Assembly (NCBI RefSeq): GCF_032118995.1
Contig: NC_092656.1
Coordinates: 9,677,761 to 9,741,760 of the forward strand
DNA length: 64,000 nucleotides
Source: Asterias amurensis
Taxonomy: Eukaryota > Echinodermata > Asteroidea > Forcipulatida > Asteriidae
Reading direction: 5' to 3'
The position numbers and the translations under genes were made by a program. This document shows positions 1-10,056 of the stretch, in pieces. Positions within the stretch are counted from its first letter, which is position 1; each line of letters starts with the position of its first letter. Below the pieces are notes generated by a model, which worked only from the letters and a program-made list of their open reading frames with translations, did no database searches and was not told the origin of the DNA.

Positions 1-516
1 CACACTAAAAATGGACACTAAAAATAATCACCCGACAACAAACTAATGAAGCTAATTATTTACTAACTTTGCCTTCTCTCAAATTGTTATGTGAAAGTTT
101 CAACTAAAATTCAAATGTATTTGATGACAGTTTATTACTGTTCTTCTTCTTCAGAAGTTGGAAGGTTGGTCGTTGAATGTTTGACTGTTATTATGACAAT
201 AATGAAAAGACCATGAACAAGTCAAATGGTGAGACTCCATAGTACGCTTGGTAGGCCATTGTTTTCAAGGACTAGGCTTATTGAGAGGCCGAGAGTGCCC
301 CAGGCTAAAAGTCAACAACCCCTGGGCACAGTATGGGACCATCTTTCAACAATCCCCTAAAAGCCACGACCTTCAAATTGGTTTACGGAAAAGGTTGTGG
401 GTTTACAACCTATTTTATAAAAATTCTACCTAACCTTCTATGAAAACTCTTATAAAATCAGGCACGAGAGGGCGGTGTTAGTTTTGTTAATAGTGCATAC
501 GACACCCGGACATATA

Positions 517-1090
517 CAACTAATCCGGTGTCCCAGAGAATTCTGTCCGCCAGAGATTCGGACCCAATTAACATTGGCTGGAGGTGGAGGGTTCAAAAGA
601 GGGCGCTATCAGAAGAAGATTGTGCACAGATTGTCATATTGGGGGGGGGGGGGGGGGCATAATCTGCTTGGGACCACGACCGCGGCACATTGAACCTTTG
701 ATCCCTGCTTCGTTCCAACTACTTCTATTTCCACCTCCATGTTGGGACAGAGTCTCCTTCAATGCAGGTGTGGCGGTTTCAACTTTCCGCCGTGTTCAGT
801 TTTCCGAATGCCCAACTACGGTAACCTTACGTTACGCGACGCCTGCGCACAGCAAGCAAGAGTAGTCAATTGTTAGTGCCGTGCTGAGTCCCGGAAAACT
901 GAGCACGGCGGAAGACTGAAACCGCCACACCGGTGTCCCAGGGAATTCTGTCCGAGAGATAACAAGGGTTGAATGAGGATGATTCAAAAGAGGGCGCTCT
1001 TAGACGAAGTTTGTACACATTATTGCCATATGGTGGGGGGGGGGGGGGTGTAATCTGCTTAGGACAGAATCTCCTTCAATACCGGTAAAA
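517..1090. repeat. Two diverged copies of a poly-G-containing repeat
   Basis: Copies at about 517-680 and 930-1090 share GGTGTCCCAG, AGAATTCTGTCCG, TTCAAAAGAGGGCGCT and a G run (17 G near 641-657, shorter near 1034-1047) followed by TAATCTGCTT. Between them lies unrelated sequence. Each G run could form a quadruplex. Confidence 0.7.
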
Positions 1091-1619
1091 AGCAAACACA
1101 GGGTCTACTTTTTATACCAACAACTTGGTTGTGGTTGTTGGCAGCAGAAATAGCGTTGAAGCACATGCCTTTTGGGTGATTAGAACCCTAGCAGGATTTT
1201 GGTCAACGACTTTATAATTACAATTTAATTTACATTTTAAAACAAGAACTGTCATAGGCCTATCATATTGTTTGTCCATGTCCATTTAATTTCTCAATAG
1301 CAATAGACCGCCCATTTGCCGCGCCTAAAGATAACAAAATCCAAGGGCTTAATTAAACGCTCAGCAAGGCAGGAGACTCTCGCGTTAAACTGTCGGATTA
1401 TAGTAACGGCCCGAGTTCACAAAGTTGTCCGTATAGTGGGCAAGGTTGTGCCTAACTTTTAGCAAAAACATCATTTGAAGTACGTATAAGAGTAGATGAT
1501 GGACTGGAAAAATAAGAAGATGGCAGAAAACAAGCGTACTTTAGAAGAAAGAAAATTATATAATTAATAATAAGTGTGCAAAAAAAATAAAAACTCTCAA
1601 CAAAGGGAGAACAAAGATA

Positions 1620-1812
1620 AAGCCCGGCTCATACTTCCTGCGAATGCGAATGCGAAGCGAATGTTGACGTCACAAAAATCGCAACGAATATTCGCAGCAG
1701 TTCAGCTCCGGGCAACTCACTTGCGAATATCGCTGCGAAAGGAGGGTTGTGACAGCAAATTCACGTCAAATTCGCTTCGCATTCGCATTCGCAGGAAGTA
1801 TGAACCGGGCTT
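1620..1812. mobile_element. TA-flanked foldback MITE
   Basis: A 193-bp element with terminal inverted repeats of about 43 bp (AAGCCCGG then TCATACTTCCTGCG and AATGCGAATGCGAAGCGAAT) that differ at one position. It is flanked by TA on both sides, the target duplication of Tc1/mariner-like elements. It has no coding capacity. Confidence 0.8.
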
Positions 1813-2200
1813 TAGTCCTCTATAGTTGTGGTTGTGTTTTGTTGTAACATGTTCATAACATTCTCAAAACAAAATATTCGACTTAAGCGGTTCTGGTAAC
1901 AATGCCTGGTGGTTAGCCTACCTATTTTTGAGGGCTACGCTTGAATCATGGGATGTAAAAATACGCCATTTCATGGAGTGCATTGTATAAACCAGGAAGA
2001 CGAGTCAATGATTGAGCAGTTTTATCTTCCACATTATCTACATCGGATGTTTGACTATAATGACCAAACAAAATAAAAACAACAGACTGCGCATTCATAA
2101 TTAGAAATGACCACGTCCAGATGAGACGCACCTTCTCCTTTCAAGTTGCAGATAATCTTTGTTTATACTTTACTCAACTTTAGGTTTTTGTATTTTAAGT

Positions 2201-3829
2201 ATGGGGATAAGTTTGTGGAGATATAACTTTAGTGTAACCGTCTTGTTGTTGATGATTGTTGTCTTGAGTGACGGTGTTATGTCGGTGATTGTGACCAGGC
2301 TTACCCGTGGACCAGAGTATACCGTGAGTAAAGAGGGACAAACGGCCGTCATGAACTGCACAGTTGACCACGGCACGTTAATCAGGGAATCGATCAAATG
2401 GTACCGGGTCTCGAACGACGAATTCAGCGCGCTCAGCGACAACAGTCGCATCGAGCCCATGACCCGGCCGGCAACGGGGAACTACGAGATCACGGGGAAT
2501 CATCAGGAAGGCGAGTACAACCTGAGGATCACCAGGGTGGATCGTCGCGATTCCGGGGTGTACCACTGCGGCTTCGAGCAGGGGTCTTCCCGGACTATCA
2601 CGTCACTCGGAGCGGAGCTTCTAGTTGTAGTACCCCCGTCGAGCGACTCGCCGAGCTGTGTACTTATGACGGCCAGTGACAACCCGTCCTCTTTTTTCAT
2701 GGACTCTCTTCCTCCCGTGTTCTCGGTCGGTGACTCGGCACGCCTTATGTGTATGTCCAGCGGTGGAATCCCAGCGGCCACACTGACGTGGAAGCGACGA
2801 GGTACCCGCCTGACAGGACGGACAACACACTCGAATGTACTCGACATTGTCATCCAAGAGTCCGATCTCGACGTTGAATTCACATGCAAAGCAGAAAGTC
2901 CCGCCTTGGACTCACTGCGATCGTGTTCACTCGTCCCCGCTCGGCGTCCTCACGTTATTCGGATCATGCCAGAGCGACCTGTGGTCTCGTTACGAGGAGG
3001 CATCACCCTTAGCTGTGAGGCAGATGATGTCTCGCCTGATGATGAGGACGCCGTCTGGCAGTGGTTCTTTAAAGGGAATAAGGTACCCAGCGAGAGCGAT
3101 CCTCCGCGACGGTTTAGCGGGTCTAGCAGTAACAAGAGCTTGACTATTGGCATGGTCGTAGCAGCGGACGCTGGTGCTGAAATCGTCTGCCAGCTCACTA
3201 CCAAATACCGGACTGGACGGGCTACGACTTCTTTGCAAGTCGAGGGCATCCGACCACGATCAGAGGTTGTCACCTCGACCCCAGATTTCTCATCAGTGTC
3301 ATACGATTATGACAATATGACCGATGCTACAGGTGTGCCATCGGATACAGCACCCGTGATCAAAATGTACCTGATCATCGCGAGCTCCATTGCCGGTGTG
3401 GCGATCGCTGCTCTAGTCGTCATCCTAATCGCGTTCATCTACAGGAGACACGCTAAATCCAAACGGACAAACGCAAATAATTCGAATAACCCGGAATCGA
3501 TTCCAGAACCGCCTCCAGACGTCAGGCCGAAGCAGATGATACAGGTCAAGTCTCCGATTAACCGGAACCGCAAGAGAGTCGATACTTCAGCTGCTCGGTT
3601 ATCGTCGGATGGCGACTACACGGCGTTGCAGAGAGCAAAAGTTTCGACGGGGGGCGAGTACCAATCTATCTGCCGAAGTCCCCCTACCGCACCGAGATCA
3701 GATCTGGCTGCCGCCGCTACTGCTGATAACGATATGTGTTGGGAATACGAGATACCGTACACAGTGGACACTCTGAACAACGTCAAGCCAGCAAATATTA
3801 CCAATCCAGATTATTTAGAAATCATGTAG
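2201..3829 (+). CDS. Single-exon IgSF type I membrane receptor with ITAM-like tyrosine tail (receptor 1)
   Basis: I do not recognise a named orthologue. The open frame begins at 2159 with a TTG codon; I take the first ATG at 2201 (A at -3, G at +4), giving 542 residues. That start places a hydrophobic signal peptide at about residues 11-28. Three Ig domains follow. Ig1 is V-like (C53, W67, then D-S-G-V-Y-H-C ending at C123). Ig2 has C184, W197, C229 and an extra flanking pair C153/C242. Ig3 has C272, W286/W288 and C330, with the usual Tyr before the last Cys replaced. A membrane segment lies at about 386-414, followed by a basic stop-transfer stretch and a tail of about 128 residues with five tyrosines: Y473 (YTAL), Y487 (YQSI), Y516, Y520 and Y538 (NPDY then LEI). 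The tail suggests a receptor signalling through SH2/PTB adaptors. No intron interrupts signal peptide to stop. The coding part is visibly richer in GC and CpG than its flanks. A 5' non-coding exon joined at the CTTTAG near 2183 is possible. The family call is firm; ligand and role are unknown. Confidence 0.85.
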   Translation: MGISLWRYNFSVTVLLLMIVVLSDGVMSVIVTRLTRGPEYTVSKEGQTAVMNCTVDHGTLIRESIKWYRVSNDEFSALSDNSRIEPMTRPATGNYEITGNHQEGEYNLRITRVDRRDSGVYHCGFEQGSSRTITSLGAELLVVVPPSSDSPSCVLMTASDNPSSFFMDSLPPVFSVGDSARLMCMSSGGIPAATLTWKRRGTRLTGRTTHSNVLDIVIQESDLDVEFTCKAESPALDSLRSCSLVPARRPHVIRIMPERPVVSLRGGITLSCEADDVSPDDEDAVWQWFFKGNKVPSESDPPRRFSGSSSNKSLTIGMVVAADAGAEIVCQLTTKYRTGRATTSLQVEGIRPRSEVVTSTPDFSSVSYDYDNMTDATGVPSDTAPVIKMYLIIASSIAGVAIAALVVILIAFIYRRHAKSKRTNANNSNNPESIPEPPPDVRPKQMIQVKSPINRNRKRVDTSAARLSSDGDYTALQRAKVSTGGEYQSICRSPPTAPRSDLAAAATADNDMCWEYEIPYTVDTLNNVKPANITNPDYLEIM

Positions 3830-3837
3830 AATGATAT

Positions 3838-4243
3838 TAATAATAATAATAATAACCGTATTTATAACGCGCCTTTTGCCAAATGATACAAAGCGCCAGG
3901 TATTATTACTGCAAGGAGTGGGGCGAATTTTTGAGATATAAGACCTGATATCTTAAGCACCATGTAATGGTTTACAAGGTGCTATGGCGCAATATGCTGC
4001 CAATCCAGCCAGGAACACTGGGGCGAACCCCTTCTCTTTCGATAAGTGCACTGGGTTCTTTTACACGCGTTTACACAACACATGGGACCAACGGCTTTAC
4101 GTCCCATCCGAAGGACGAAGCAATGGTTATGTGTCTTGCTTAAGGACACAAGTGTCACGGCTGGGGATTCGAACCCACGCTCTGCTGATCAGAAACACCA
4201 GAGTTTGAATTCGGTGCTCTTAACTGCTCGGCCACGACACTCC
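3838..4243 (-). mobile_element. tRNA-derived SINE with trinucleotide tail, directly after the receptor 1 stop codon
   Basis: Read on the minus strand, the head (about 4160-4243) looks like a tRNA of the Leu/Ser type: GTGGCCGAGCAGTTAAGAGC for the A box and GGGTTCGAATCCCC for the B box. The body contains GACACTTGTGTCCTTAAGCA, and the element ends in a (TTA)n tail at 3838-3855. The tail starts about 8 nt after the stop of receptor 1. Related copies lie at 22690-23079 and 29003-29291. Confidence 0.8.
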
Positions 4244-4299
4244 CACATATTGATTCGATTAATCTTCACAAAACACTAAAACCTTTTATTTCGAAACTA

Positions 4300-4641
4300 C
4301 AGTGTTCACACTTGATGTATCCCATCATAAGCACAGAATAACAAGCCTGTGAAAACGTGGGCTTAATTGGTCATCGAAGTTGAAAGAAAATTATGAAAGA
4401 AAAAAAGAACCTTTTGTTAGACGAATTTGTGTGCTTTCAGATAAAAATAAAAGACTTTTAGTTAGAAGTCGTTTAATATTTTAGTGAGACATCACCTCCT
4501 TCTTAAAAACTATGCTACTTCAGAGGGGGTCGTTTCCCACAATGTTTTATACTATCATCAACTCTCCAATGCTCGTTACTAAGTCAGTTTTTAAGTTAAT
4601 ATTTGTATTGAGTAATTACCAAACGTGTACCTCCCTTTTAA
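4300..4641 (+). mobile_element. Diverged TTAA family A element
   Basis: Old copy recognised by GTGAAAACGTGGGC, ATTGGTCATCGAAGTTG, TGTGTGCTTTCAGAT and the end AATTACCAAACGTGTACC before TTAA. The central hairpin is eroded. Confidence 0.6.
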
Positions 4642-4675
4642 GGGTTTATGTTTTGATGATCTCGTGAAAAATTTT

Positions 4676-4868
4676 GACTCCGTAAAAGTGGCCGACCGTG
4701 TTAGTTCGCGATGTAAAAGGAAAACCGTGCAACTTTGAAGCATGTTTGTGGGCATCATTACCATTCTACCTTTAAATTATCTCTCTAAAAATACGCATTT
4801 CATAACAAACGGTTCAAAACGCTTTTCAAAGACCAACTGGTCCGATCAAAGGCAACGTGTTCCTTTAA
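4676..4868 (+). mobile_element. Half of a TTAA family B palindrome
   Basis: Matches the right arm of the elements at 17869 and 57061 (GTGGCCGACCGTGTTAGTTCG through GGCAACGTGTTCCT before TTAA) with several differences. The left arm is missing. Confidence 0.7.
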
Positions 4869-4889
4869 AGGAACGTTAAATAATGTTGG

Positions 4890-5290
4890 TAAGAAACAAA
4901 AATAATGAAGCACACAGATTTACATAAAACTTACACGGTCTAATGTTGATGATAGTAGAAAACATCCCTTGAAATATTTTTGTCTAAAATTTTCATATTT
5001 TATTTTGATGAGAAACAAATAATCTAATTTCGCGTTAGTTTATCGCTCAGGGAGCGTTTTAATCATTTTCGTTTTGGCATCGACGAAATGCAAAATTTGT
5101 AATCGGTTTTTCACTTTTCTCTCGTGACCCAGATGGCCGATCGATCTCGAACTTCTACAGGTTTGTCAGTTTATGTACATGGTGGATTACATAAAGTGCT
5201 TACACTGCCAGCGACCTTTTTGATAGCAAAACCAAGTCTGTAATGTTCCTTTAACTTTTACACAAAAATAATGACTAACCAATGACTGTA
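4890..5290. other. Degenerate foldback-type repeat, no gene
   Basis: Contains phrases shared with the TTAA families (CACAGATTTACATAAAACTTACA and TCTACAGGTTTGTCAGTTTATG) but no clear ends. Its far end reads GTAATGTTCCTTTAA. Confidence 0.35.
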
Positions 5291-5640
5291 CTAATCGATT
5301 GTAAATAAAAGTTTCACCTGTAATGTGTTGTTTGTTCAATTAAATTATAGTCCAGCGCATTTCAGAGTATACTTTCTTTGAATCGAGGTCGTGAGTGGTT
5401 ATCACTGTTTGATTAGCTTTTTACAACGTCACAGGAAGTTTTATCACTGTGACTTCTGACCAAGGAAGGAAGGGTGACGTAATTGCCATGGCAACACTTC
5501 TGGATGTATGGATAATGATGGTCGAGTTGTCCTTGATTACATAAAAGACAACCAGCTGTTTAATTAGTTTGTTTTCGTTTCTTTTATTTTCTTGTGTGGG
5601 ATGACCAGCAATTATTTTACGAGGTGTTTGTGAAGTGAAC

Positions 5641-5815
5641 TAATGGCCATTTTCGAAACCACGGCTTCGACTTTGGATTACCTCAATGGCTTGAGGCTTC
5701 GTACTCTCGTCTGAGCCCCGTAAACGCAAAGCACGCGCAACTTGTCAAAACAGCCGGCAGTACCAAGCTAACCTGAGCCGTCCAAAGCCGAAGCCGTCAT
5801 TTCGAAAAGGGCATA
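5641..5815. mobile_element. Foldback MITE (GGCCATTTTCGAAAC ends)
   Basis: Imperfect inverted repeats run from GGCCATTTTCGAAACCACGG to the matching CGTCATTTCGAAAAGGGC, with GCAAAGCACGCGCAAC in the loop. A related copy lies at 7688-7857. Confidence 0.6.
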
Positions 5816-6397
5816 TGGACTGGTGATATTGTGAGGTAACTTATGGCGCTTTTCGTCCATATGCAATACGCATTGCGTGGTTCAGCAATAACATAACTGA
5901 AAATCATGATTTTCTGTTTCAGCAGCTCTATATTGGTATACAGGTTGGTCCAGTTGGAATAATTGCAGAACAATGGCGTAACCAGTTTTTCAATTGGAAG
6001 GGAGGGGGGCGGGGGGGGGGGGGGCAAGTGGTATCCAAAACATAACTCATAAAACATAATTTGTGCATTTTGAAAATTCTGGGATAGGATGATAGGTGAG
6101 CCTTTTAAACCATTGAGTTTAGAGTCGAAACCACGCAGCTACCCTTAATAATAACATCGAGATTCGACTCTTCAAGTTCAGTCGACTTTCAATCACCACC
6201 CGAACTTGTTCCTAGCCAGTCAAATGACATCGTCACACATACATTAATAATTGAAAGTTCTACAAACTCCCAATGGTATTCGATCGTCCAAGCGCCTTCC
6301 TTGACGAAAGGCGCTGAGATTGGCAAACGTAACAAGCACGCTCATTGGTATATCCCGAAAATGCTTTCAACGGGGTGTTAACGCTCTAGTCAATATA

Positions 6398-6549
6398 GGG
6401 TGCGTTCGTTTAGCTTCCCTCGGTCGACCCCGGTGTGTGCCGGTTTTTTTTCCAGGACGAACGTGTGCAGATAAATTACCCACGTTCGTCCTGTAAAAAA
6501 AACTCGCCAAACACTGGGGTCGACCCAGGGAAACTAAACGAACGCACCC
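6398..6549. mobile_element. Foldback MITE with GGGTGCGTTCG ends
   Basis: Inverted ends GGGTGCGTTCGTTTAGCTTC and its complement bracket a second inverted pair around GACGAACGTG. ATATA occurs on both flanks. A related element lies at 9807-10056. Confidence 0.65.
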
Positions 6550-7317
6550 ATATATCGCTCTATGGTCCCATCGAACTACGCTCACTGATATGCACCAAGC
6601 TGATTAGCCAATCCCAACGGTCCTGGATAGACCCTGTCCGTTGGGGGCCCAATGCCCAAACAATGAGGGCGCATGTACATGGCCCACTTGAGCATGCTGA
6701 CGCCTAGAGAAAAATAATGTTGTTGAAGCTATACCAGCAATCCTTTCGAAATAGATTAATTAAATCCTTAAAGAAATTACTCACGATTGTAGATGTATCC
6801 TCCAAACTGCATTCCTTTCCAAGCTGGCAAAATGAGGCTAAAAACCAACAACAGCTGATAAAGAAATGATGAAGCTTGCACAGCTAGCACAAACCAAAAT
6901 AAACTTCAGGTTGGTTTTCCCAACATCTTTCTTAGAAAAACTGGGGTTTCCAACATAACGATACAACCGCAAAACAGGGTGTGTGCATCCAAGCGCAAGC
7001 TCTCAGAAGGACTGTGTTCACATCCTACCAAACTCAATTGCTCTACCCCTATTGCTACTCCATTAGCACACGCTGTATTCCCACACACATCTCACCAGCA
7101 CAAATCTCTTTCGTATTCAAACTTTCCTTTTGAATATGCAACTGAAGTTACTGGACCCTAAACCTGAGAACATAAACACATGGGTGCGGTACTACTACAA
7201 CAGACATGGGTTAAATACAATCATTACAAATACACAGGGGATTAGGTAAACATGCAAAGAAGAAAATGAATATTCATACTAAATCTTAATAGTGTTTTTT
7301 TTGTATCAATATAACCA

Positions 7318-7600
7318 CAAGGAAAACTGACAGGGTATACATATGATTGTTGGGGTTGAACAAAGAAGTGACTTGGCCCATATAGAGTGGGATTCAAACC
7401 AACGACCTCCAGATTAGAGTGCCGGCGCTCTACCAACTGAGTTAACTAGACCTATGTTGGTGGTGTCCCTATTTTTTCAATATCTTTGTTCGGGTGCCAG
7501 TCAGAAGCCATAACAAACCGTTAACTGTCGTGTAGCCAGGGATCACACTCAAATTACGATACAACCTGGGAATGTTTTGTTTTTGTTTTTTGTGCGACAC
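7318..7600 (-). mobile_element. tRNA-derived SINE (second family)
   Basis: On the minus strand the tRNA-like part at about 7376-7450 has GTTAACTCAGTTGGTAGAGC (A box) and GGTTTGAATCC (B box). The flanking body includes GTGTAGCCAGGGATCACAC. The copy holds an unoccupied TTAA at 7521-7524 that is filled by a MITE in the related copies near 50.4 and 51.0 kb. Confidence 0.75.
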
Positions 7601-7687
7601 TACTGTTTGAGGGGGATCAATCAAGAATAGTCGATTATTTGAGAATTAACTCCAATACACCCATTTGCAGTAACCGCTCTGCACAAA

Positions 7688-7857
7688 CAATCCAGGGTGA
7701 TTTAGGCCTTTTTTGAAAACACGGCTTCGGTTTTGGATTCGGCTTCAGGCTCCGTCCTCTCTTCAGAAACCCCGGGTGCGTATACGCAAAGCACGCGCAA
7801 CATGCTAGGCTGAGCCGAATCTGGAGCTCAAACCAGGCGTTTCGAAAAGGGCCTTTA
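7688..7857. mobile_element. Foldback MITE, second copy
   Basis: Same family as 5641-5815: ends GGCCTTTTTTGAAAACACGG and GGCGTTTCGAAAAGGGCC, loop with CGCAAAGCACGCGCAAC. Confidence 0.6.
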
Positions 7858-7859
7858 AT

Positions 7860-9118
7860 CATTTCACTGTGTATGTTGACAGGGGAAGGATGCTTTCAAT
7901 TTGAGAGAGTGATGACAGGTTGACTGGGCTTCAGTTTTTGAAGATCAAGGTCATCCGTTGATGCATTTTTGGGGGAGCCGGGGGAGTTAATTATGGGGCC
8001 GGAAATTGGGAGGAAGGGAACCGAAGTTCCAATCTCTTTAGTAACGCACGCAATATTTCGTTTTTAGGATTATAGCGGGCTGAAGAAGGAGGGGTGGGGG
8101 GGGGGGGGGGTAAGGAGAGGTTGAGAACTTGGGTTGGGGGTTTGTGGGGTACCAGAGGAGTGACACTGAATCAAGGTAACAGGGAAGTCATGAAAATGCG
8201 TGTGTGTGGTGGGGGGGGGATTAGATTAAGGGTGTCGTGGGTTCTGATATAAGGGGTCAAGTGAATACAATGTTAAAGTTTCTTTAAAATAAAGGTAGGT
8301 CTATTATGCGTTTGGTAATCACTATTAAAATTTATGACGATAGGAAACTTGGTTTGAAGCTTGCAGTATGTTTGGTGGTAAAAAGCATTACATTATAGAA
8401 TTATTTCACATCAAATCAATGTTGTTTATGTAAAAGATGTAAGTTGCTATGCCCCCAAATTTGAATCTGGAAATTGTGTATTCTTTATAAGGATTATTCT
8501 TCATGCATGGACGTCATTCGCTCCGGATTTTTAGCGATAATAAAAAAAAAACTTGACCATTTTGAAATGATCATGTGCTTAGTAATGTGACACCGAGAAA
8601 AATGTGACTTGATGCGGATGATGTACATAAACTCCGTCTCGGTTTTTTATTGTGGCTTTAGCATAAACCCCTGCCTAGTCACTATAGATAATCATGAGGT
8701 GATCCTCAAAACTTCTCCTTTCTAACTTTTACAATGAAACTCCACTAAATAATGTTAAATATAAATGAATCTTTTGTCACAGAACAGATAATGATGTTGG
8801 TGGTACCAGTGCTGTGGTATGTTACTAAAAGGTTACCGGTACTGACATCTCGCTATTGACACCAGCGGCGGTATACAACCTTTAACTCATCCATTCACGT
8901 TACAGAATCGAGAGCTGAAGTAAGCCTCTGTGTGTTACTCTCTCAACGCAATGCTATTATACTTTCGATGTTGACTGAAATAGTTCATTGGTTTTATTAA
9001 TAGGTGTTCTAGTTCCTTCCATTCGCCATCACGATACCTTCATTTGGCATCGTTTATACTTCCATCCTTTTTACAAACTGTCTGAAGGTATTTCAAGACA
9101 CTGGACATCTGAAGGTAT
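7860..9118. other. Intergenic sequence without gene
   Basis: Holds G-rich tracts at about 8090-8112 and 8205-8220 and, at about 8440-8560, a repeat fragment related to one at 40420-40570 (AATTTGAATCTG, GGATTATTCTTC, CGGATTTTTAGCG). No coding signal seen. Confidence 0.5.
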
Positions 9119-9510
9119 TTAAAGACACTGGACACAAATGGTAACTGTCAAAGACTATAGTCTTCTTGTCACTTTTTTTTTATGTATTTCAACATATGCA
9201 CAAACTAAACAAACCTGTGAAAATTTGAGCTCATTTGGTAGTCGAAGTTGCGAGAAAATTATGAAAGAAAATCATTCTTGTCACACGAAGTTGTGTGCGT
9301 TTAGATGCTTGATTTCGAGACCTCAAATTCTAAATCTGAGGTCTCGAAATCAAATTCGTGAAAAATTACTTCTTTCTCGAAAACTATAGCACTTCAGAGG
9401 GAGCTGTTTCTCACAATGTTTTGTACTATCAACCTCACCCCATTACTCGTTACCAAGTAAGGTTTTATGGTAATAATTATTTTGAGTAATTACCAATAGT
9501 GTCCACTGCC
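9119..9510 (+). mobile_element. TTAA family A MITE
   Basis: Starts at TTAAAGACACTGGACAC and ends ACCAATAGTGTCCACTGCC. A direct repeat of about 27 bp (CTGAAGGTATTT then AAGACACTGGACA) precedes it, as if the left end had been duplicated. The central hairpin around 9320-9355 is intact. Confidence 0.8.
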
Positions 9511-9806
9511 GGGAGTTCACCGGGAACCAAAAAGCTGGGCTTTGGGGGAAGTCATGTGGAAAAGTAAGATAAAAGGACATTGACTGACCGGTGGCTTAGA
9601 ATAGACTACGCAAGATTAGTTTCTGTTTTATCGAGGAAATGCGCGTTCCTGGCAATACTGTGATGTAATTCATATTTGTGTGACGTCCAGATGAGCCTTT
9701 ACGTCGCAACGTCACGAGGGTCTGTACAGTAGGAATGGGTAGACTGTTTCACCTTAATTGTTAGATGTCAATAGAGGGAGCCATTTTATCACAGTTAATA
9801 ATTTTA

Positions 9807-10056
9807 GGGTGCGTTCGATTAGCTTCCCCGGGTCTACCCCGCGGTGCTCACTCGGGTGAGCCCCTGACAAGAGCTAAACGAACAATCACTCACCGCTCTT
9901 GCAGTGACGTCAAGCACCTGGGGCCAGCCCCGAAGTGACCCACTCCAAAAGCAGGGCACTGGGGGCTGACGACCCGGGTAAGCCCCTGGAATGACGTCAA
10001 AGCTATTCAAACGCAGCGGGGGCAGGCAGACACAAGGAAGCTAAACGAACGCACAC
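9807..10056. mobile_element. Foldback MITE with GGGTGCGTTCG ends, longer copy
   Basis: Ends GGGTGCGTTCGATTAGCTTC and GAAGCTAAACGAACGCAC form an inverted repeat. The interior is GC-rich and itself partly palindromic. Confidence 0.6.

Larger units (their letters stand above)
1..2200. other. Non-coding 5' region of receptor 1
   Basis: Apart from the poly-G repeat and the foldback element I see no gene. No convincing TATA box precedes the ATG at 2201; a pyrimidine-AG (CTTTAG) near 2183 could be the acceptor of a 5' non-coding exon. Confidence 0.5.

Noticed and set aside
2159..2200. Extension of receptor 1 to position 2159
   Set aside because: The codon is TTG, and the extension adds a second hydrophobic stretch; ATG at 2201 has a better context.
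2170..3804. Several minus-strand and alternate-frame open frames over receptor 1 (for example 2503-2889 and 2950-3273)
   Set aside because: They are shadows of a GC-rich coding exon and lack domain features.
4160..4243. Functional tRNA-Leu or tRNA-Ser gene on the minus strand
   Set aside because: The acceptor stem has mismatches and the same head occurs with a common body at 22690-23079; a SINE head fits better.
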